From: Paenibacillus sp. FSL H7-0737
Lineage (GTDB): Bacteria; Bacillota; Bacilli; Paenibacillales; Paenibacillaceae
Direction of reading: 5' to 3'
Length of the DNA: 64,000 nucleotides
Assembly (NCBI RefSeq): GCF_000758545.1
Contig: NZ_CP009279.1
Coordinates: 3,162,001-3,226,000 of the forward strand
The position numbers were made by a program, and so were the translations under genes. Positions 7,020-16,280 of this stretch are shown piece by piece (the stretch's first letter is position 1; each line of letters starts with the position of its first letter). The notes below the pieces were generated by a model. The model saw only the letters and a list, made by a program, of their open reading frames with translations, made no database searches and was not told where the DNA came from.

Positions 7020-9404
7020 ATGAATGAAAAATTTACAGATTACGCCGATACAGGATATTCGATCGCTGAGCAGAAGGCAGCTCAGTATTTTGCATCTCTT
7101 CGTGAACAATTCAAAGAAAAAACTTATGTGTCTACCTTGATTGAAGATTTTCAATTGTGGAAGAAGAACCATATTCATCGCCGTTCATGGTTGTCCTTTT
7201 TATCAAGAGGCAAGAGGAAACCTGATTCTCAGGATTATCATAGATATCTAGGATGGCTGAATCAGACCGGTAAATTGGATGATTATTTGGATCGAAGTGT
7301 TTCCTATCTTTATATGAGAGATCTGGGGCAAGCTTTGGATTCGCCGAATACACAGCTCCGGATTAAGCGTATGGTTGCCGATATTAGAAATCAGATGATT
7401 CTTCCAGGCTCCACAAGTTCGGAGGATCAGTCAGATTTCATGAATTTCACCGGGATTTACCGTTGGGCTCAGAAGGAAGGCGTTGAAACGGCCACGATTT
7501 GGGTGATAGACAAACTTAAGCGGGTATCAGCACATCTTCCGAAGGAAATGAATCCCGAGCAAGCACAGCGTAAATTAATCAAGATCATTATTGGGGTGAT
7601 TCTCCATGTGATGGAAGAGATGGACGATGACGTACCACCTGTGGAGCGATCCAAGAGGATTGGTGAAGCCATTAGACTTGGTTATTCATATGGCCTAACT
7701 TATCCATTCATTGATGATCTCCTTGATTCCAGTGTCTTAACCGACCAAGAGAAAGAACAGTATTCTCATATGATACGCACTGCGATCCTTAATAGAGTTG
7801 TACCGGAATTGGGTGAATGGTCTGGAGAGAACATGCCGTTCATTCGATTTGTACATTTGGAGCTCAAGGAGGCTTTTGAGTATATTAGAGGGTATCAGCG
7901 GGAAGAAATGCAGGATGCATTTTTCGAGCAGTCTTTTGTATTTTTCCATTCTCAGGAATTGGATCGTATGAAGGATCTTTCTAACTCTGAATACAGCAAT
8001 GAAGAGCTTTTCATACCCATCATTTTAAAATCCTCTTCTTCCCGTTTAATTGTCCGATCCGTAATTAGTGCTCCAGCAGATGATGGATTTGATCAACATA
8101 CCTTTTTCTATGGGTTATATAATCAGCTGGCTGATGATTATGCGGATATGTTTGACGATATGAAAGCGGGAGCGGTAACCCCCTATACTTATTATTTAAA
8201 ATACCGTAGTCAACGTACAGATCTGATCAATCCTTTTGAATTATACTGGACGGTCATTTCCCATTTAATACACACTGTGTATCGCTCTGATCCTAAAACC
8301 CGTGAAGTAATATTAGATCGCGCCATTAATGGACTCAAGCGATGTAAAGAACGTGTAGGAAATGAGAAGTATAAAGAGATCATGGAGATTTTTGCTTCTG
8401 GTCAACCAGCATTTAATCGGCTTGTCCAGCAGATGGTGCAGAAAGCGGACGATGTGGATTTTTTCGATAAACTGCTTCGGGATCAGTTGCTTTTGAATCT
8501 AAAAAACAGCAAGAAGGAAAAAGTGGAATTTCGAGATACGATCCAAAAGGTTCGCGATCAAATCAATAAACAATTGTTGATAGCCAAGCCAGACGGGACG
8601 CCAGAAATGAAAGAGTTGCTTATTGATGCGGCTAATTATAGTCTAGCAGGCGACGGCAAGCGGATAAGACCTATATTGACTTGGGTCATGGGTGTTAACG
8701 AATATGGTCTAGATGCATCCGCAATTGTGCCGCTTCTAAGATCTTTGGAATATATGCATACCGCTTCTCTAATCTTCGATGATCTTCCATCACAGGATAA
8801 TGCTTCAACCCGAAGAGGTCGTGCAACTCTACACGAAATGTATACTAGTTCAACGGCGGAATTAACCGGACTATTTCTGATTCAGAAGTCGATCGAGGAA
8901 CAGGCGTCACTTCATTCTTTTGATGCAAAAGCGGTGCTAGCCTTGATGCAATATTCAGCCCAAAAAGCAGAAGATACATGTATGGGTCAGGCAATGGATC
9001 TGAATTCTAAGGGAAAAGCATTGACGCTAGAGCAATTAAATATGATTTGCTTTTATAAGACCGGAATTGCATTTGAAGCTTCACTAGTGATGCCAGCGAT
9101 TCTGGCTCAGGTTAAGAAAACTGAAGTTCTGGCTTTGAAAAAATTTGCCTATCATGCGGGGATTGCCTTTCAGATTAAAGATGATTTGCTCGATTTGGAA
9201 GGAGATCATCATTTACTAGGTAAGCCGATAGGTCAGGATGTGGAGAATAACAATTCAACGTTTGTATCTATCCTTGGTGCTGACGGCGCAAGAAAAGAGA
9301 TGTGGGAACACTACTGTCTCGCTATGGAAGCGTTAAAGGAGATCCCTCGTAATATTGCTTTTCTGAAGCATTTATTGAATTACATGATTAATCGAAATCG
9401 ATAA
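7020..9404 (+). CDS. Two-domain isoprenoid synthase: C-terminal polyprenyl (FPP/GGPP-type) synthase fused to a second class I-like domain
   Basis: This 794-residue protein is more than twice the usual length of a prenyl synthase (about 300). Its C-terminal third is a classical trans-prenyltransferase: GDGKRIRP, the first Asp-rich motif DDLPSQD (about 587-593, DDx4D type), RRGR and the second motif KDDLLD (about 721-725). It should condense isopentenyl diphosphate with allylic diphosphates using Mg2+. The N-terminal 500 residues have no standard domain, yet show DDLLD (about 232-236) and DDYADMFDD (about 372-380) with similar spacing, which suggests a second isoprenoid-synthase fold. The ATG at 7020 has GAGGT 8 bases upstream; TTG 7005 is unlikely. 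The product may feed the cyclase at 55201-57093. Confidence 0.8.
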   Translation: MNEKFTDYADTGYSIAEQKAAQYFASLREQFKEKTYVSTLIEDFQLWKKNHIHRRSWLSFLSRGKRKPDSQDYHRYLGWLNQTGKLDDYLDRSVSYLYMRDLGQALDSPNTQLRIKRMVADIRNQMILPGSTSSEDQSDFMNFTGIYRWAQKEGVETATIWVIDKLKRVSAHLPKEMNPEQAQRKLIKIIIGVILHVMEEMDDDVPPVERSKRIGEAIRLGYSYGLTYPFIDDLLDSSVLTDQEKEQYSHMIRTAILNRVVPELGEWSGENMPFIRFVHLELKEAFEYIRGYQREEMQDAFFEQSFVFFHSQELDRMKDLSNSEYSNEELFIPIILKSSSSRLIVRSVISAPADDGFDQHTFFYGLYNQLADDYADMFDDMKAGAVTPYTYYLKYRSQRTDLINPFELYWTVISHLIHTVYRSDPKTREVILDRAINGLKRCKERVGNEKYKEIMEIFASGQPAFNRLVQQMVQKADDVDFFDKLLRDQLLLNLKNSKKEKVEFRDTIQKVRDQINKQLLIAKPDGTPEMKELLIDAANYSLAGDGKRIRPILTWVMGVNEYGLDASAIVPLLRSLEYMHTASLIFDDLPSQDNASTRRGRATLHEMYTSSTAELTGLFLIQKSIEEQASLHSFDAKAVLALMQYSAQKAEDTCMGQAMDLNSKGKALTLEQLNMICFYKTGIAFEASLVMPAILAQVKKTEVLALKKFAYHAGIAFQIKDDLLDLEGDHHLLGKPIGQDVENNNSTFVSILGADGARKEMWEHYCLAMEALKEIPRNIAFLKHLLNYMINRNR

Positions 9405-9412
9405 TTGATTCT

Positions 9413-9444
9413 AAAGTGTTGGCATTATTGCCAGCGCTTTTTTA
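9413..9444 (+). terminator. Rho-independent terminator
   Basis: The stem AGTGTTGGCA/TGCCAGCGCT with a TTAT loop is followed by six T residues. A nearly identical hairpin occurs at 22299-22328. Confidence 0.85.
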
Positions 9445-9549
9445 TATTTTTTGCAGATTATTAGTTCTTTTTTTGTAATTGAATTTTATTGTTTATAATC
9501 GAAATTACGTGTATGATGAAGTTGAAAATAGATAAAGGAGGTGTAACTT

Positions 9550-10365
9550 GTGAAGTTAGGAATTTTCTCAAAAGTATACTTGAACTATGAACTGGAGAGC
9601 GCCTTACACAAAATCAAAGCGCAAGGCATGAGTAGCGTTCAATTCAATTTTGCTAATGTAGGACTGGAAAGCTTGCCTAAAAAGATTAGTCAGGAGACCA
9701 TCCATCAAATCAGAGAAGCAGTAATGAACAGTGGAGTTAGCATTGCTGTGATCTCAGGAACGTTTAATACGTTAGAGCTAAATGAGGAGAAGAAAGTTAA
9801 AAATCAGCAGTGTTTTAAAAATGTAGTTGTGGCTGCAGCTGCATTAGCTGTTCCGTATGTTTCGATTTCTACGGGTAGTTTGAACCAAGAAGATTTCTGG
9901 AGTTCTCATCCTGACAATCATACAGTGAGGGCATGGTCACTATTGCATGAAAGTCTTGCGTGGATGCTGAAAATTGCAGAAGACAACCAAGTAACATTAA
10001 TATTTGAACCTGAACAAGCCAATGTGGTGAGTACGGCAGAAGATGCTTTGAGACTATTACAAGATCTAGATTCACCTTATCTTAAGGTTTTGTATGATGC
10101 AGCAAATCTAGTAACCCCACAGGATCATAAGGACCTCTTAGGTAAGATTTCAAAAACGCTAACAGCGCTGAAGAAGCACATTGCCATTGCGCATTGCAAA
10201 GATGCTTTTGTATCCGAAGAGAAGATCACTTTTGCACCGGTGGGAAAAGGAAACTTGCCCTTAAAGGAATATCTAAATGAATTAAGTAAGGTTTATGACG
10301 GTCCTGTTATTATGCATGGGTTAGCTGAGGACGATGTAGCACTTGCTTTGAATTTCTTTAACTAG
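9550..10365 (+). CDS. Sugar phosphate isomerase/epimerase family TIM-barrel protein
   Basis: This 271-residue protein belongs to the xylose-isomerase-like TIM barrel family (AP endonuclease 2 superfamily). Barrel strands carry VSIAVISGTFN, VPYVSISTGS, VTLIFEPEQANVVST, LKVLYDAANL and IAIAHCKDA, whose Glu, Asp and His are placed to bind a divalent metal. Members isomerise or epimerise keto-sugars, inosose or hydroxypyruvate; the substrate here is unknown. The start is GTG 9550 after a perfect AAAGGAGGTG. It is the first gene of a tight operon with a dehydrogenase (17 bp gap) and a hydrolase, suggesting catabolism of a cyclic or oxidised sugar. Confidence 0.82.
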   Translation: MKLGIFSKVYLNYELESALHKIKAQGMSSVQFNFANVGLESLPKKISQETIHQIREAVMNSGVSIAVISGTFNTLELNEEKKVKNQQCFKNVVVAAAALAVPYVSISTGSLNQEDFWSSHPDNHTVRAWSLLHESLAWMLKIAEDNQVTLIFEPEQANVVSTAEDALRLLQDLDSPYLKVLYDAANLVTPQDHKDLLGKISKTLTALKKHIAIAHCKDAFVSEEKITFAPVGKGNLPLKEYLNELSKVYDGPVIMHGLAEDDVALALNFFN

Positions 10366-10382
10366 AATAGGAGGACATGAAT

Positions 10383-11456
10383 ATGAAAAAGGAAAACCAA
10401 TTGTTGAACATCGGCGTATTAGGTTGCGGTCAGATTTCACAAGCGGCGCATTTTGACTCTATAAGGCGTTCACGTAATGCTCACCTTTACGCAATATGCG
10501 ATGTAGACGAATACTTACTTCGAAGAATGAATGCTATCTATGAACCTGACAAGGTATATATGGATTATGATCAAATGCTGGCGGACCCTAGCGTAGATGC
10601 TGTAGTTATTGGGATTGCCGATCAATTTCATGTGGAGGCAGCTAAACAAGCGGTGCGTGCAGGTAAACATGTCTTGGTAGAAAAGCCTCTAGGTGTATCC
10701 ATCGAAGAAGTGGAAGAATTAAAAGAGCTAGTGGATCGTACCGATCTCAAAGTGCAAGTGGGGAATATGAAGAGATTTGACCCCGGTATAGTAGCAGCTA
10801 AAGAGTTTGTAGATCATGAAATGGGTGAGATTATTGGCCTAAAAGCTTGGTATTGTGATTCCACCTATCGGTATACCGTTACCGAGAATGTTCAGCCAGT
10901 GATTATATCCGGTAAAAATATAAAGAGACCTGCTGGAGATCCAAAAGCGAACAAGGAACGCTATTATATTTTAGGTCATGGAAGCCATTTGTTCGATACC
11001 GCAAGATATCTAGGTGGAAATATTGTAAGTGTGAAAGCATGGAATACGCAAAAGCTCGGTGCCTATTGTTGGTTTATTACTGCGGAGTTTGAAAGCGGCT
11101 TTGTAGCTCAATTGGATTTGACCATTGCGGTTCGGATGGATTGGCATGAAGGATTCCAAATTTATGGTGAATTCGGATCAGTAGTAGGAAAGACATACAA
11201 CCCGTGGACATTAAAATCAAGCGATGTAGAAATTTTCAAAGCTAGTGATAACAGCTACCATAGACCGCTTGGAGCAGATGGTCATTTTTATAGATTGCAG
11301 ATTGAAGGTTTTGCAGATTCAATTCTGCATAATAAGCCAGGTGTAGGTGCAACGATTGAAGATGGGATTGCTACGATGAGAGCGATGCTCGCTGTTGAAG
11401 AATCGGTGAAGACCGGAAATACGATTTATCTAAGTGACGTTTCTGGTCCTTTGTAA
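10383..11456 (+). CDS. Gfo/Idh/MocA family oxidoreductase
   Basis: The protein has about 357 residues. The N-terminal Rossmann domain has IGVLGCGQISQAAHFDSI (GxGxxS/A) and the hallmark GKHVLVEKPLG, whose Lys takes part in catalysis. The C-terminal alpha/beta domain holds GHGSHLFDTARYLGG with the expected catalytic His and substrate-binding Asp region. Such enzymes oxidise a hydroxyl of sugars, inositols or sugar acids with NAD(P). ATG 10383 is preferred, 8 bases from AGGAGG; ATG 10377 is too close. It is co-transcribed with the isomerase upstream and the hydrolase 13 bp downstream, so it probably performs the redox step of that pathway. Confidence 0.87.
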   Translation: MKKENQLLNIGVLGCGQISQAAHFDSIRRSRNAHLYAICDVDEYLLRRMNAIYEPDKVYMDYDQMLADPSVDAVVIGIADQFHVEAAKQAVRAGKHVLVEKPLGVSIEEVEELKELVDRTDLKVQVGNMKRFDPGIVAAKEFVDHEMGEIIGLKAWYCDSTYRYTVTENVQPVIISGKNIKRPAGDPKANKERYYILGHGSHLFDTARYLGGNIVSVKAWNTQKLGAYCWFITAEFESGFVAQLDLTIAVRMDWHEGFQIYGEFGSVVGKTYNPWTLKSSDVEIFKASDNSYHRPLGADGHFYRLQIEGFADSILHNKPGVGATIEDGIATMRAMLAVEESVKTGNTIYLSDVSGPL

Positions 11457-11469
11457 AGGAGGGGAGAAT

Positions 11470-12276
11470 ATGCCGTACTTTACCTACGAGCACATTCGAT
11501 TTTATTATGAAGATGATGGAGGGGATGGAGAGCCTTTTATTTTTCTTCATGGTCTGGGCGGTGACGTTAATCAAACTTTCGGTTTAATGAAGCAATCAAA
11601 TCACATCCGAAGGGTTTCACTAGATTTTCGAGGTCATGGAAAGACGGTGGCGTTCGGCCATGCGGATGATTTTTCTTTTAAACAATTCGCCGAAGATGTG
11701 ATGGCTTTAGCGGAATACCTTCATATCAGTCAATTCAATATTGGGGGGATTTCCACAGGTGCTGGGGTGTCGCTTCATTTGGCATTGAGGTACCCGGATA
11801 GCGTTAAGAAGCTTATTTTGTCACGTCCAGCCTGGAAGGATAAGCCGCAAGAGACGTTGATTCGTGAAGCCTACGCCAAAGTTCATGAGGTACTGCAAGA
11901 TACAGATCCTCTGACTGCCCAAAATAGATACGAAAATTCAGAGGTCTATAAATCCATAAATTCATTATCTACTTATGCGGGTGAATCCCTATTAGGGCAG
12001 TTTAAATATCCTTATGTAAAAGAAACCTCGATGAAGTTTGTGAAGCTGCCAATGGATTGTCCTAATCATGATCGTGAGGCTTGGAAGAACTTAAAGCTGC
12101 CCACATTGATCCTTGCTAGTCAACTTGACCCTATTCATCCATACACCTACGGGAGAGTACTCTCAGAATATATCCCAAACGCTAAATTTATTGAGATTAC
12201 TTCGAAAACGATCAGTAATAAGCAACATAATCAAGATTCCTATGAGGCTATTGAGAACTTTTTAAATGAAAGATGA
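11470..12276 (+). CDS. Alpha/beta fold hydrolase
   Basis: This 268-residue protein has the oxyanion-hole motif FLHGLGGD near residue 30, the nucleophile elbow GISTGAG (G-x-S-x-G) near residue 98, a likely acid around SQLDPIHP and a late His in SNKQHNQDSYEAIENFL. This is the Ser-His-Asp arrangement of esterases, lactonases and C-C hydrolases. Given the dehydrogenase upstream, hydrolysis of a sugar lactone is a reasonable guess but not shown. The start ATG 11470 follows AAAGGAGGGGAG. The terminator overlaps its stop codon. It is the last gene of the operon and faces a DeoR regulator. Confidence 0.82.
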   Translation: MPYFTYEHIRFYYEDDGGDGEPFIFLHGLGGDVNQTFGLMKQSNHIRRVSLDFRGHGKTVAFGHADDFSFKQFAEDVMALAEYLHISQFNIGGISTGAGVSLHLALRYPDSVKKLILSRPAWKDKPQETLIREAYAKVHEVLQDTDPLTAQNRYENSEVYKSINSLSTYAGESLLGQFKYPYVKETSMKFVKLPMDCPNHDREAWKNLKLPTLILASQLDPIHPYTYGRVLSEYIPNAKFIEITSKTISNKQHNQDSYEAIENFLNER

Positions 12277-12307
12277 GCACAAGCTTCAAAGGTGTTCATC
12301 TTTTTTT
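12272..12307 (+). terminator. Rho-independent terminator of the 9550-12276 operon
   Basis: GATGAGCAC pairs with GTGTTCATC and is followed by seven T residues. The left arm includes the stop codon of the hydrolase. Confidence 0.8.
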
Positions 12308-12326
12308 GTACAAATTTAGAAAGTAT

Positions 12327-13082
12327 CTATACTGTAATTACGTTAACGCCGAGTTTGTTATATGTATCAACAATTTTATTGTCTACTGTACCTTCAGTGA
12401 TTAAATAGTCTAACGCGGATACCTTGGCTACAAAAAAAGTGGATATTTTCTCCAGCTTTTCTTTCGTAGCTATGGCGATAACCATGGAAGATTGTTCAAA
12501 AAGTTGATTCTTAATGATGGATTCCTCATAAGAGGGAACAGTTATGCCCACCTTTGAATCCAGCGTGGATACGCCAAGGATTGTTAGATCCAAATGGATT
12601 TGCTGTATCGCTCTAAGCGTTGCGGCTCCGAATAACACTTGGTTCTTTTTATCGAGGTCGCCACCTAACAAGGTTACACTAGCTTTGGACAATCGGCACA
12701 GCGATAATGCAATAGAGGGGGAGTTGGTAATAATTCTTCCATCAAAATGCTCAGGGATGTTCTCGGCTACTTTTAAATTTGTGGACCCTCCATCAATAAA
12801 AATAACCTTTGCATTCTCAATAAGTGTGCAAGCTCGTTTAGCTAAGTCAGCTTTGGTCTGGCTATTAAATTCTACACGTGAATTGAAATCTTTCATGTCA
12901 TTAATAAGGCTGTGAGCACCACCATGAATTCGTTTGAGAAGTCCCAGCTTCGACAAGCTTTGTAAATCTTTTCGTATGGTATCTTCTGTTACATTTAATT
13001 CCTGTGTTAATTCTTGGACAACGACGCGGCCTTCGGTCTCTACTTTTTTTAGGATATACGCCTGTCTGTCAGCTTTTAGCAC
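12327..13082 (-). CDS. DeoR family transcriptional regulator
   Basis: This protein of about 251 residues has an N-terminal DeoR winged helix (VVVQELTQELNVTEDTIRKDLQSLSKLGLLKRIHGGA) and a C-terminal sugar-phosphate sensor domain of the ISOCOT fold (VIFIDGGSTNLKVAENIP, IITNSPSIALSL, LGGDLDKKNQVLFG). DeoR members bind a phosphorylated sugar intermediate and repress catabolic operons. Start: GTG 13082-13080 with AGAGGTGGAT directly upstream; an in-frame GTG at 13100 lies inside that signal. It is tail to tail with the 9550-12276 operon, the most likely target, though it could also act on itself or elsewhere. Confidence 0.87.
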   Translation of the reverse strand: MLKADRQAYILKKVETEGRVVVQELTQELNVTEDTIRKDLQSLSKLGLLKRIHGGAHSLINDMKDFNSRVEFNSQTKADLAKRACTLIENAKVIFIDGGSTNLKVAENIPEHFDGRIITNSPSIALSLCRLSKASVTLLGGDLDKKNQVLFGAATLRAIQQIHLDLTILGVSTLDSKVGITVPSYEESIIKNQLFEQSSMVIAIATKEKLEKISTFFVAKVSALDYLITEGTVDNKIVDTYNKLGVNVITV

Positions 13083-13266
13083 TGATCCACCTCTTTTCAC
13101 AAAATGCTCTAAAGGTTGTACTTAACGTTACTATTTTACTACATATGAAATGAATTTGAAAAAAATCAATCGTTTTTACGTTCAACTCCGTCTTACTTAT
13201 AGATATATGAGGTGGATGCATCTTCCTGATAGAAGATAGAGGGGGTGGTGGAAGGTGGAAAACACA

Positions 13267-13761
13267 ATGGATGAAGTCAGAATGGTAGATTTTGCGCAAA
13301 TGGATGAAGAAGCTTTTTTTAGTCGATTGTATGTGGAGCATCGAAAAATGTACGCTATTGCCTACAGTTATTTACGAACAGAGGCAGACACGCTGGAGGT
13401 GATCCAAGAAGCGTCATGCAGGGCATGGATGAAACGTAAAAAATTAAAGGATGAACAGTCCTTCACACCTTGGCTGATCCGAATAACGATCAATTGTTGC
13501 ATGGATGAGCTACGGCGCAAAAAGCGTGTGATTGTAGCGGAGAAGCTGGTGGAGGAAGCGGCACAGGAAATGAAGAGTAATGACCGAATTGACCTGGAGC
13601 GTGCGATGAATCGGATAAAACCTAAATACCGGCATGTCGTAACGCTGAAATACTACCATGACATGACCACTGTTGAAATTGCCAAAGTACTAAAAAGGCC
13701 AGAAGGTACGATTAAGACTTGGCTGCGCGAAGGACTCAAACAGCTTCGAAGTTATCTATAG
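13267..13761 (+). CDS. ECF-type RNA polymerase sigma factor
   Basis: This protein of about 164 residues has sigma region 2 (FFSRLYVEHRKMYAIAYSYLRTEADTLEVIQEASCRAW) and region 4 (RIKPKYRHVVTLKYYHDMTTVEIAKVLKRPEGTIKTWLREG) joined by a short linker, as in SigV/SigW/SigM-like factors. ATG 13267 follows AAGGTGG at 8 bases; a GTG at 13255 behind GGGGGTGG is possible. The next gene, 20 bp downstream, encodes a membrane protein of the kind that acts as anti-sigma factor, so the pair is likely an extracytoplasmic stress switch. I did not find a convincing autoregulatory ECF promoter upstream. Confidence 0.88.
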   Translation: MDEVRMVDFAQMDEEAFFSRLYVEHRKMYAIAYSYLRTEADTLEVIQEASCRAWMKRKKLKDEQSFTPWLIRITINCCMDELRRKKRVIVAEKLVEEAAQEMKSNDRIDLERAMNRIKPKYRHVVTLKYYHDMTTVEIAKVLKRPEGTIKTWLREGLKQLRSYL

Positions 13762-13781
13762 CGATATTGGAGGTGAATGGA

Positions 13782-15254
13782 ATGACAGAAAAAGAAGAAC
13801 GTATTCTACGTAAGAACATCGATGATATGCAACAGAATGTCGAAACAATACAGGAGATGAAAATCTACAACGCTATGAAAAAGGGAATTGTGGAAGGGAA
13901 GAAGCGAGAAAAACGACGCATCTATACTACAGGTATGGGCGTGGTTGCAGCTGCAGCGGTTGCGTTACTGTTTACATACTCAACAATCGGATTACCGAAT
14001 AAGGGAGTGGCACAACCTTCAGTACAATCGGCAAGCACTAAAAACACGGATAATTTCAAAGCTTATCGCTCGTTCTCAAGGTTAGAGCCTGCGCTAGCCA
14101 GTGCTCTTGAGCAGAATCTCGTTGTGCCGGTCGGTCAAAGTGCGGAAAACAAGGGTTACCGGATAGATGTGACAGGTGCCGTTACAGATGGACGGAAGGT
14201 TTATGTTTTATACAGTGTTCAGAACAATACGGACGAAGTAGTTATACACGCGGATTTTGAGCTTAAATTTGAAGGGATACAGGAGTCGCCTCTTCACAAA
14301 GGCGCATCATTAAGTATGCTCGCTAGTGAGAGCCGAATTCAACCTGGGCAGTCTATGGATTTTATATACTCCACTAAACTTTCACCATTGGTAAAATATC
14401 CAAAGAAAGTAAACTATAATATAATTCTTACCGAAACTTCAGATAAGGCTCTCCTATCCAGTAGTAATAAGTATCGGACTAGCCTAGATGTTGCTTTCGA
14501 GCTTGATCCTGACATGCTTAAAGCACAGGAACGAATGCTGGATACAGACGGAACACTGACAGTGGACGGGCAAAAGATTAAAGTGAATCAAGTGCAGTAT
14601 ACTCCGCTTAGCACCTATGTGGATCTGGAATATAATCAGAATAATGATAAACAGATTTTTCAATTAATTAATCCAGTACTGATTAGTAAAAAAGGGGACA
14701 CAGTTGAGAAGTTGTATTACCCCGATATCATCAATTCTGACAATTCCGAAGTCTACTCGGACAACTCCAAGTTCACGTTAGTGTTCAAGAATAGTAAGGG
14801 CAGCCAGCAGCCGGATTCTGTGACGTTGAAAGCATTCGGAATTTCGGCAGTCGAAAAGGATCAAATGAAAATTGTCGTGGATCTTAACAAATATCAGCTT
14901 ATTGAAGCGCCCGGAACTGGACTTGAGTTAGTCACGCCAAAGCAAGAGAATAACGTAGAGGAAGGAGAAATCCTCCTAATTCGTAATATTGAGAATGCTC
15001 AATATTTAGAAGGCTCTACTAGACTTGCTGAGACTTTTACTGACGCAAAAGGGAAGGTATATAATAGAGCACCTTCCACAAGTAGCTTCAGCAGCTATAC
15101 GACTTCTAAGGATGGCTCAGCCGTGAACGAGTTTGGATATAATTTTGGCACGGATGCGAAGAACTATCCTCAGCCATTAACGATTACGTTAGAGAGATAT
15201 ATAAATCCAATTATGGATACGCAGGCTGTGGAGCTGTACTCGATTAACCGTTGA
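13782..15254 (+). CDS. DUF4179/DUF5643-type membrane protein, probable anti-sigma partner
   Basis: The protein has 490 residues: a cytoplasmic charged N-terminus of about 50 residues (EERILRKNIDDMQQNVETIQ), one transmembrane segment (TTGMGVVAAAAVALLFTYST, about 53-72) and a long outside part. The outside part starts with a DUF4179-like domain (GYRIDVTGAVTDGRKVYVLYS) and continues with a beta-rich DUF5643-like domain. Proteins with this layout next to ECF sigma genes are thought to hold the sigma factor at the membrane. The start ATG 13782 follows GGAGGTGA. It lies 20 bp after the sigma gene and ends in its own terminator, so the pair is a closed two-gene unit. Confidence 0.78.
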   Translation: MTEKEERILRKNIDDMQQNVETIQEMKIYNAMKKGIVEGKKREKRRIYTTGMGVVAAAAVALLFTYSTIGLPNKGVAQPSVQSASTKNTDNFKAYRSFSRLEPALASALEQNLVVPVGQSAENKGYRIDVTGAVTDGRKVYVLYSVQNNTDEVVIHADFELKFEGIQESPLHKGASLSMLASESRIQPGQSMDFIYSTKLSPLVKYPKKVNYNIILTETSDKALLSSSNKYRTSLDVAFELDPDMLKAQERMLDTDGTLTVDGQKIKVNQVQYTPLSTYVDLEYNQNNDKQIFQLINPVLISKKGDTVEKLYYPDIINSDNSEVYSDNSKFTLVFKNSKGSQQPDSVTLKAFGISAVEKDQMKIVVDLNKYQLIEAPGTGLELVTPKQENNVEEGEILLIRNIENAQYLEGSTRLAETFTDAKGKVYNRAPSTSSFSSYTTSKDGSAVNEFGYNFGTDAKNYPQPLTITLERYINPIMDTQAVELYSINR

Positions 15255-15276
15255 TATTTCATCAACGGTTTTTTTG
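15246..15276 (+). terminator. Rho-independent terminator after the sigma/anti-sigma pair
   Basis: The perfect stem AACCGTTGAT/ATCAACGGTT is followed by a T run. The left arm contains the stop codon. Confidence 0.88.
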
Positions 15277-15385
15277 TGTTCTCAGAGAATTCATTCTTTG
15301 AAATTTAAGAAATACTTAATATATACCGTACTTCTTTTTAAAAAGTTTTACCTATTCTAAGTACAGGAAGGAGGTTACTGAAAGA

Positions 15386-16267
15386 ATGATAAACCCAATT
15401 ATGAAGAAATGGCTCCGAAAGGATGTCTCAGCGGCAATAATGTTCCTGGCACCAAGCGGTATCGGATTCGCGATGTTTTACCTTATACCGTTTGTTATGG
15501 GAGTATTCTATTCTTTTATGGACAGCACGATAGAGGGCCACTTTGTAGGGTTTGATAATTACCGAGAGCTGCTAGATAGCGATTCTTTCCGTAAAGCAGC
15601 ATCTAATACATTTTATTTTAGCGTGATAAGTGTTCCACTAATGCTTGTGCTCTCGTTAGGATTAGCGATGTTATTGAATAAAAATACATATTTTCGGAAT
15701 TGGCTGAGGACTGGATACGTGTTGCCGCTTGTCGTACCTGTCGCCTCCATCATTCTGATCTGGCAGATGCTCTTCGATTGGAATGGCTCGCTTAACGCCT
15801 GGCTGAACAACTTCGGTATCGATCGTGTGGATTGGATGAAGACGGATGCAGCTAGAAATGTAATCATTGTTGTTTATTTATGGAAGAACATCGGTTATAA
15901 CGTGATTTTATTCTTGGCGGGATTGCAGCAAATTCCAAAGGATTATTATGAAACGGCTCAAATTGAAGGTGCTGGACGATTACGGCAGTTTCGCAGTATT
16001 ACGCTTGTCTATCTAACCTCTTCGATGTTTTTTGTAATCATCATGTCGATTATTAATTCATTCAAAGTGTTTCGAGAAACGTATTTAATCGCTGGTGATT
16101 ATCCGCACGACAGCATTTACATGCTGCAGCATTATATGAACAATATGTTCATGTCGCTCGATGTTCAGAAGCTGACTGCCGCGGCGACCTTGATGTTTGG
16201 TTGTATTTTATTGATTGTGTTGGGATTGTTTGCATTTGAACGGAGGCATAGACAATTCATGGAATAG
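15386..16267 (+). CDS. Carbohydrate ABC transporter permease (MalF/UgpA-type)
   Basis: This 293-residue membrane protein has six predicted helices and the cytoplasmic EAA loop ETAQIEGAGRLRQFRSITLVYL that docks onto the ATPase. It belongs to the CUT1 class that imports oligosaccharides and related solutes. The start ATG 15386 has AAGGAGG 11 bases upstream. The partner permease follows 13 bp downstream, then an adaptor, a binding protein and a secreted protein. No ATPase is encoded in this operon, as usual for Gram-positive CUT1 systems that share an MsmX-type ATPase. The substrate is unknown. Confidence 0.88.
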   Translation: MINPIMKKWLRKDVSAAIMFLAPSGIGFAMFYLIPFVMGVFYSFMDSTIEGHFVGFDNYRELLDSDSFRKAASNTFYFSVISVPLMLVLSLGLAMLLNKNTYFRNWLRTGYVLPLVVPVASIILIWQMLFDWNGSLNAWLNNFGIDRVDWMKTDAARNVIIVVYLWKNIGYNVILFLAGLQQIPKDYYETAQIEGAGRLRQFRSITLVYLTSSMFFVIIMSIINSFKVFRETYLIAGDYPHDSIYMLQHYMNNMFMSLDVQKLTAAATLMFGCILLIVLGLFAFERRHRQFME

Positions 16268-16280
16268 GGGTGAAAAGGTT

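Noticed and set aside
12544..12915. 123-codon open frame on the plus strand
   Set aside because: It lies inside the DeoR gene on the opposite strand and has no ribosome binding site.
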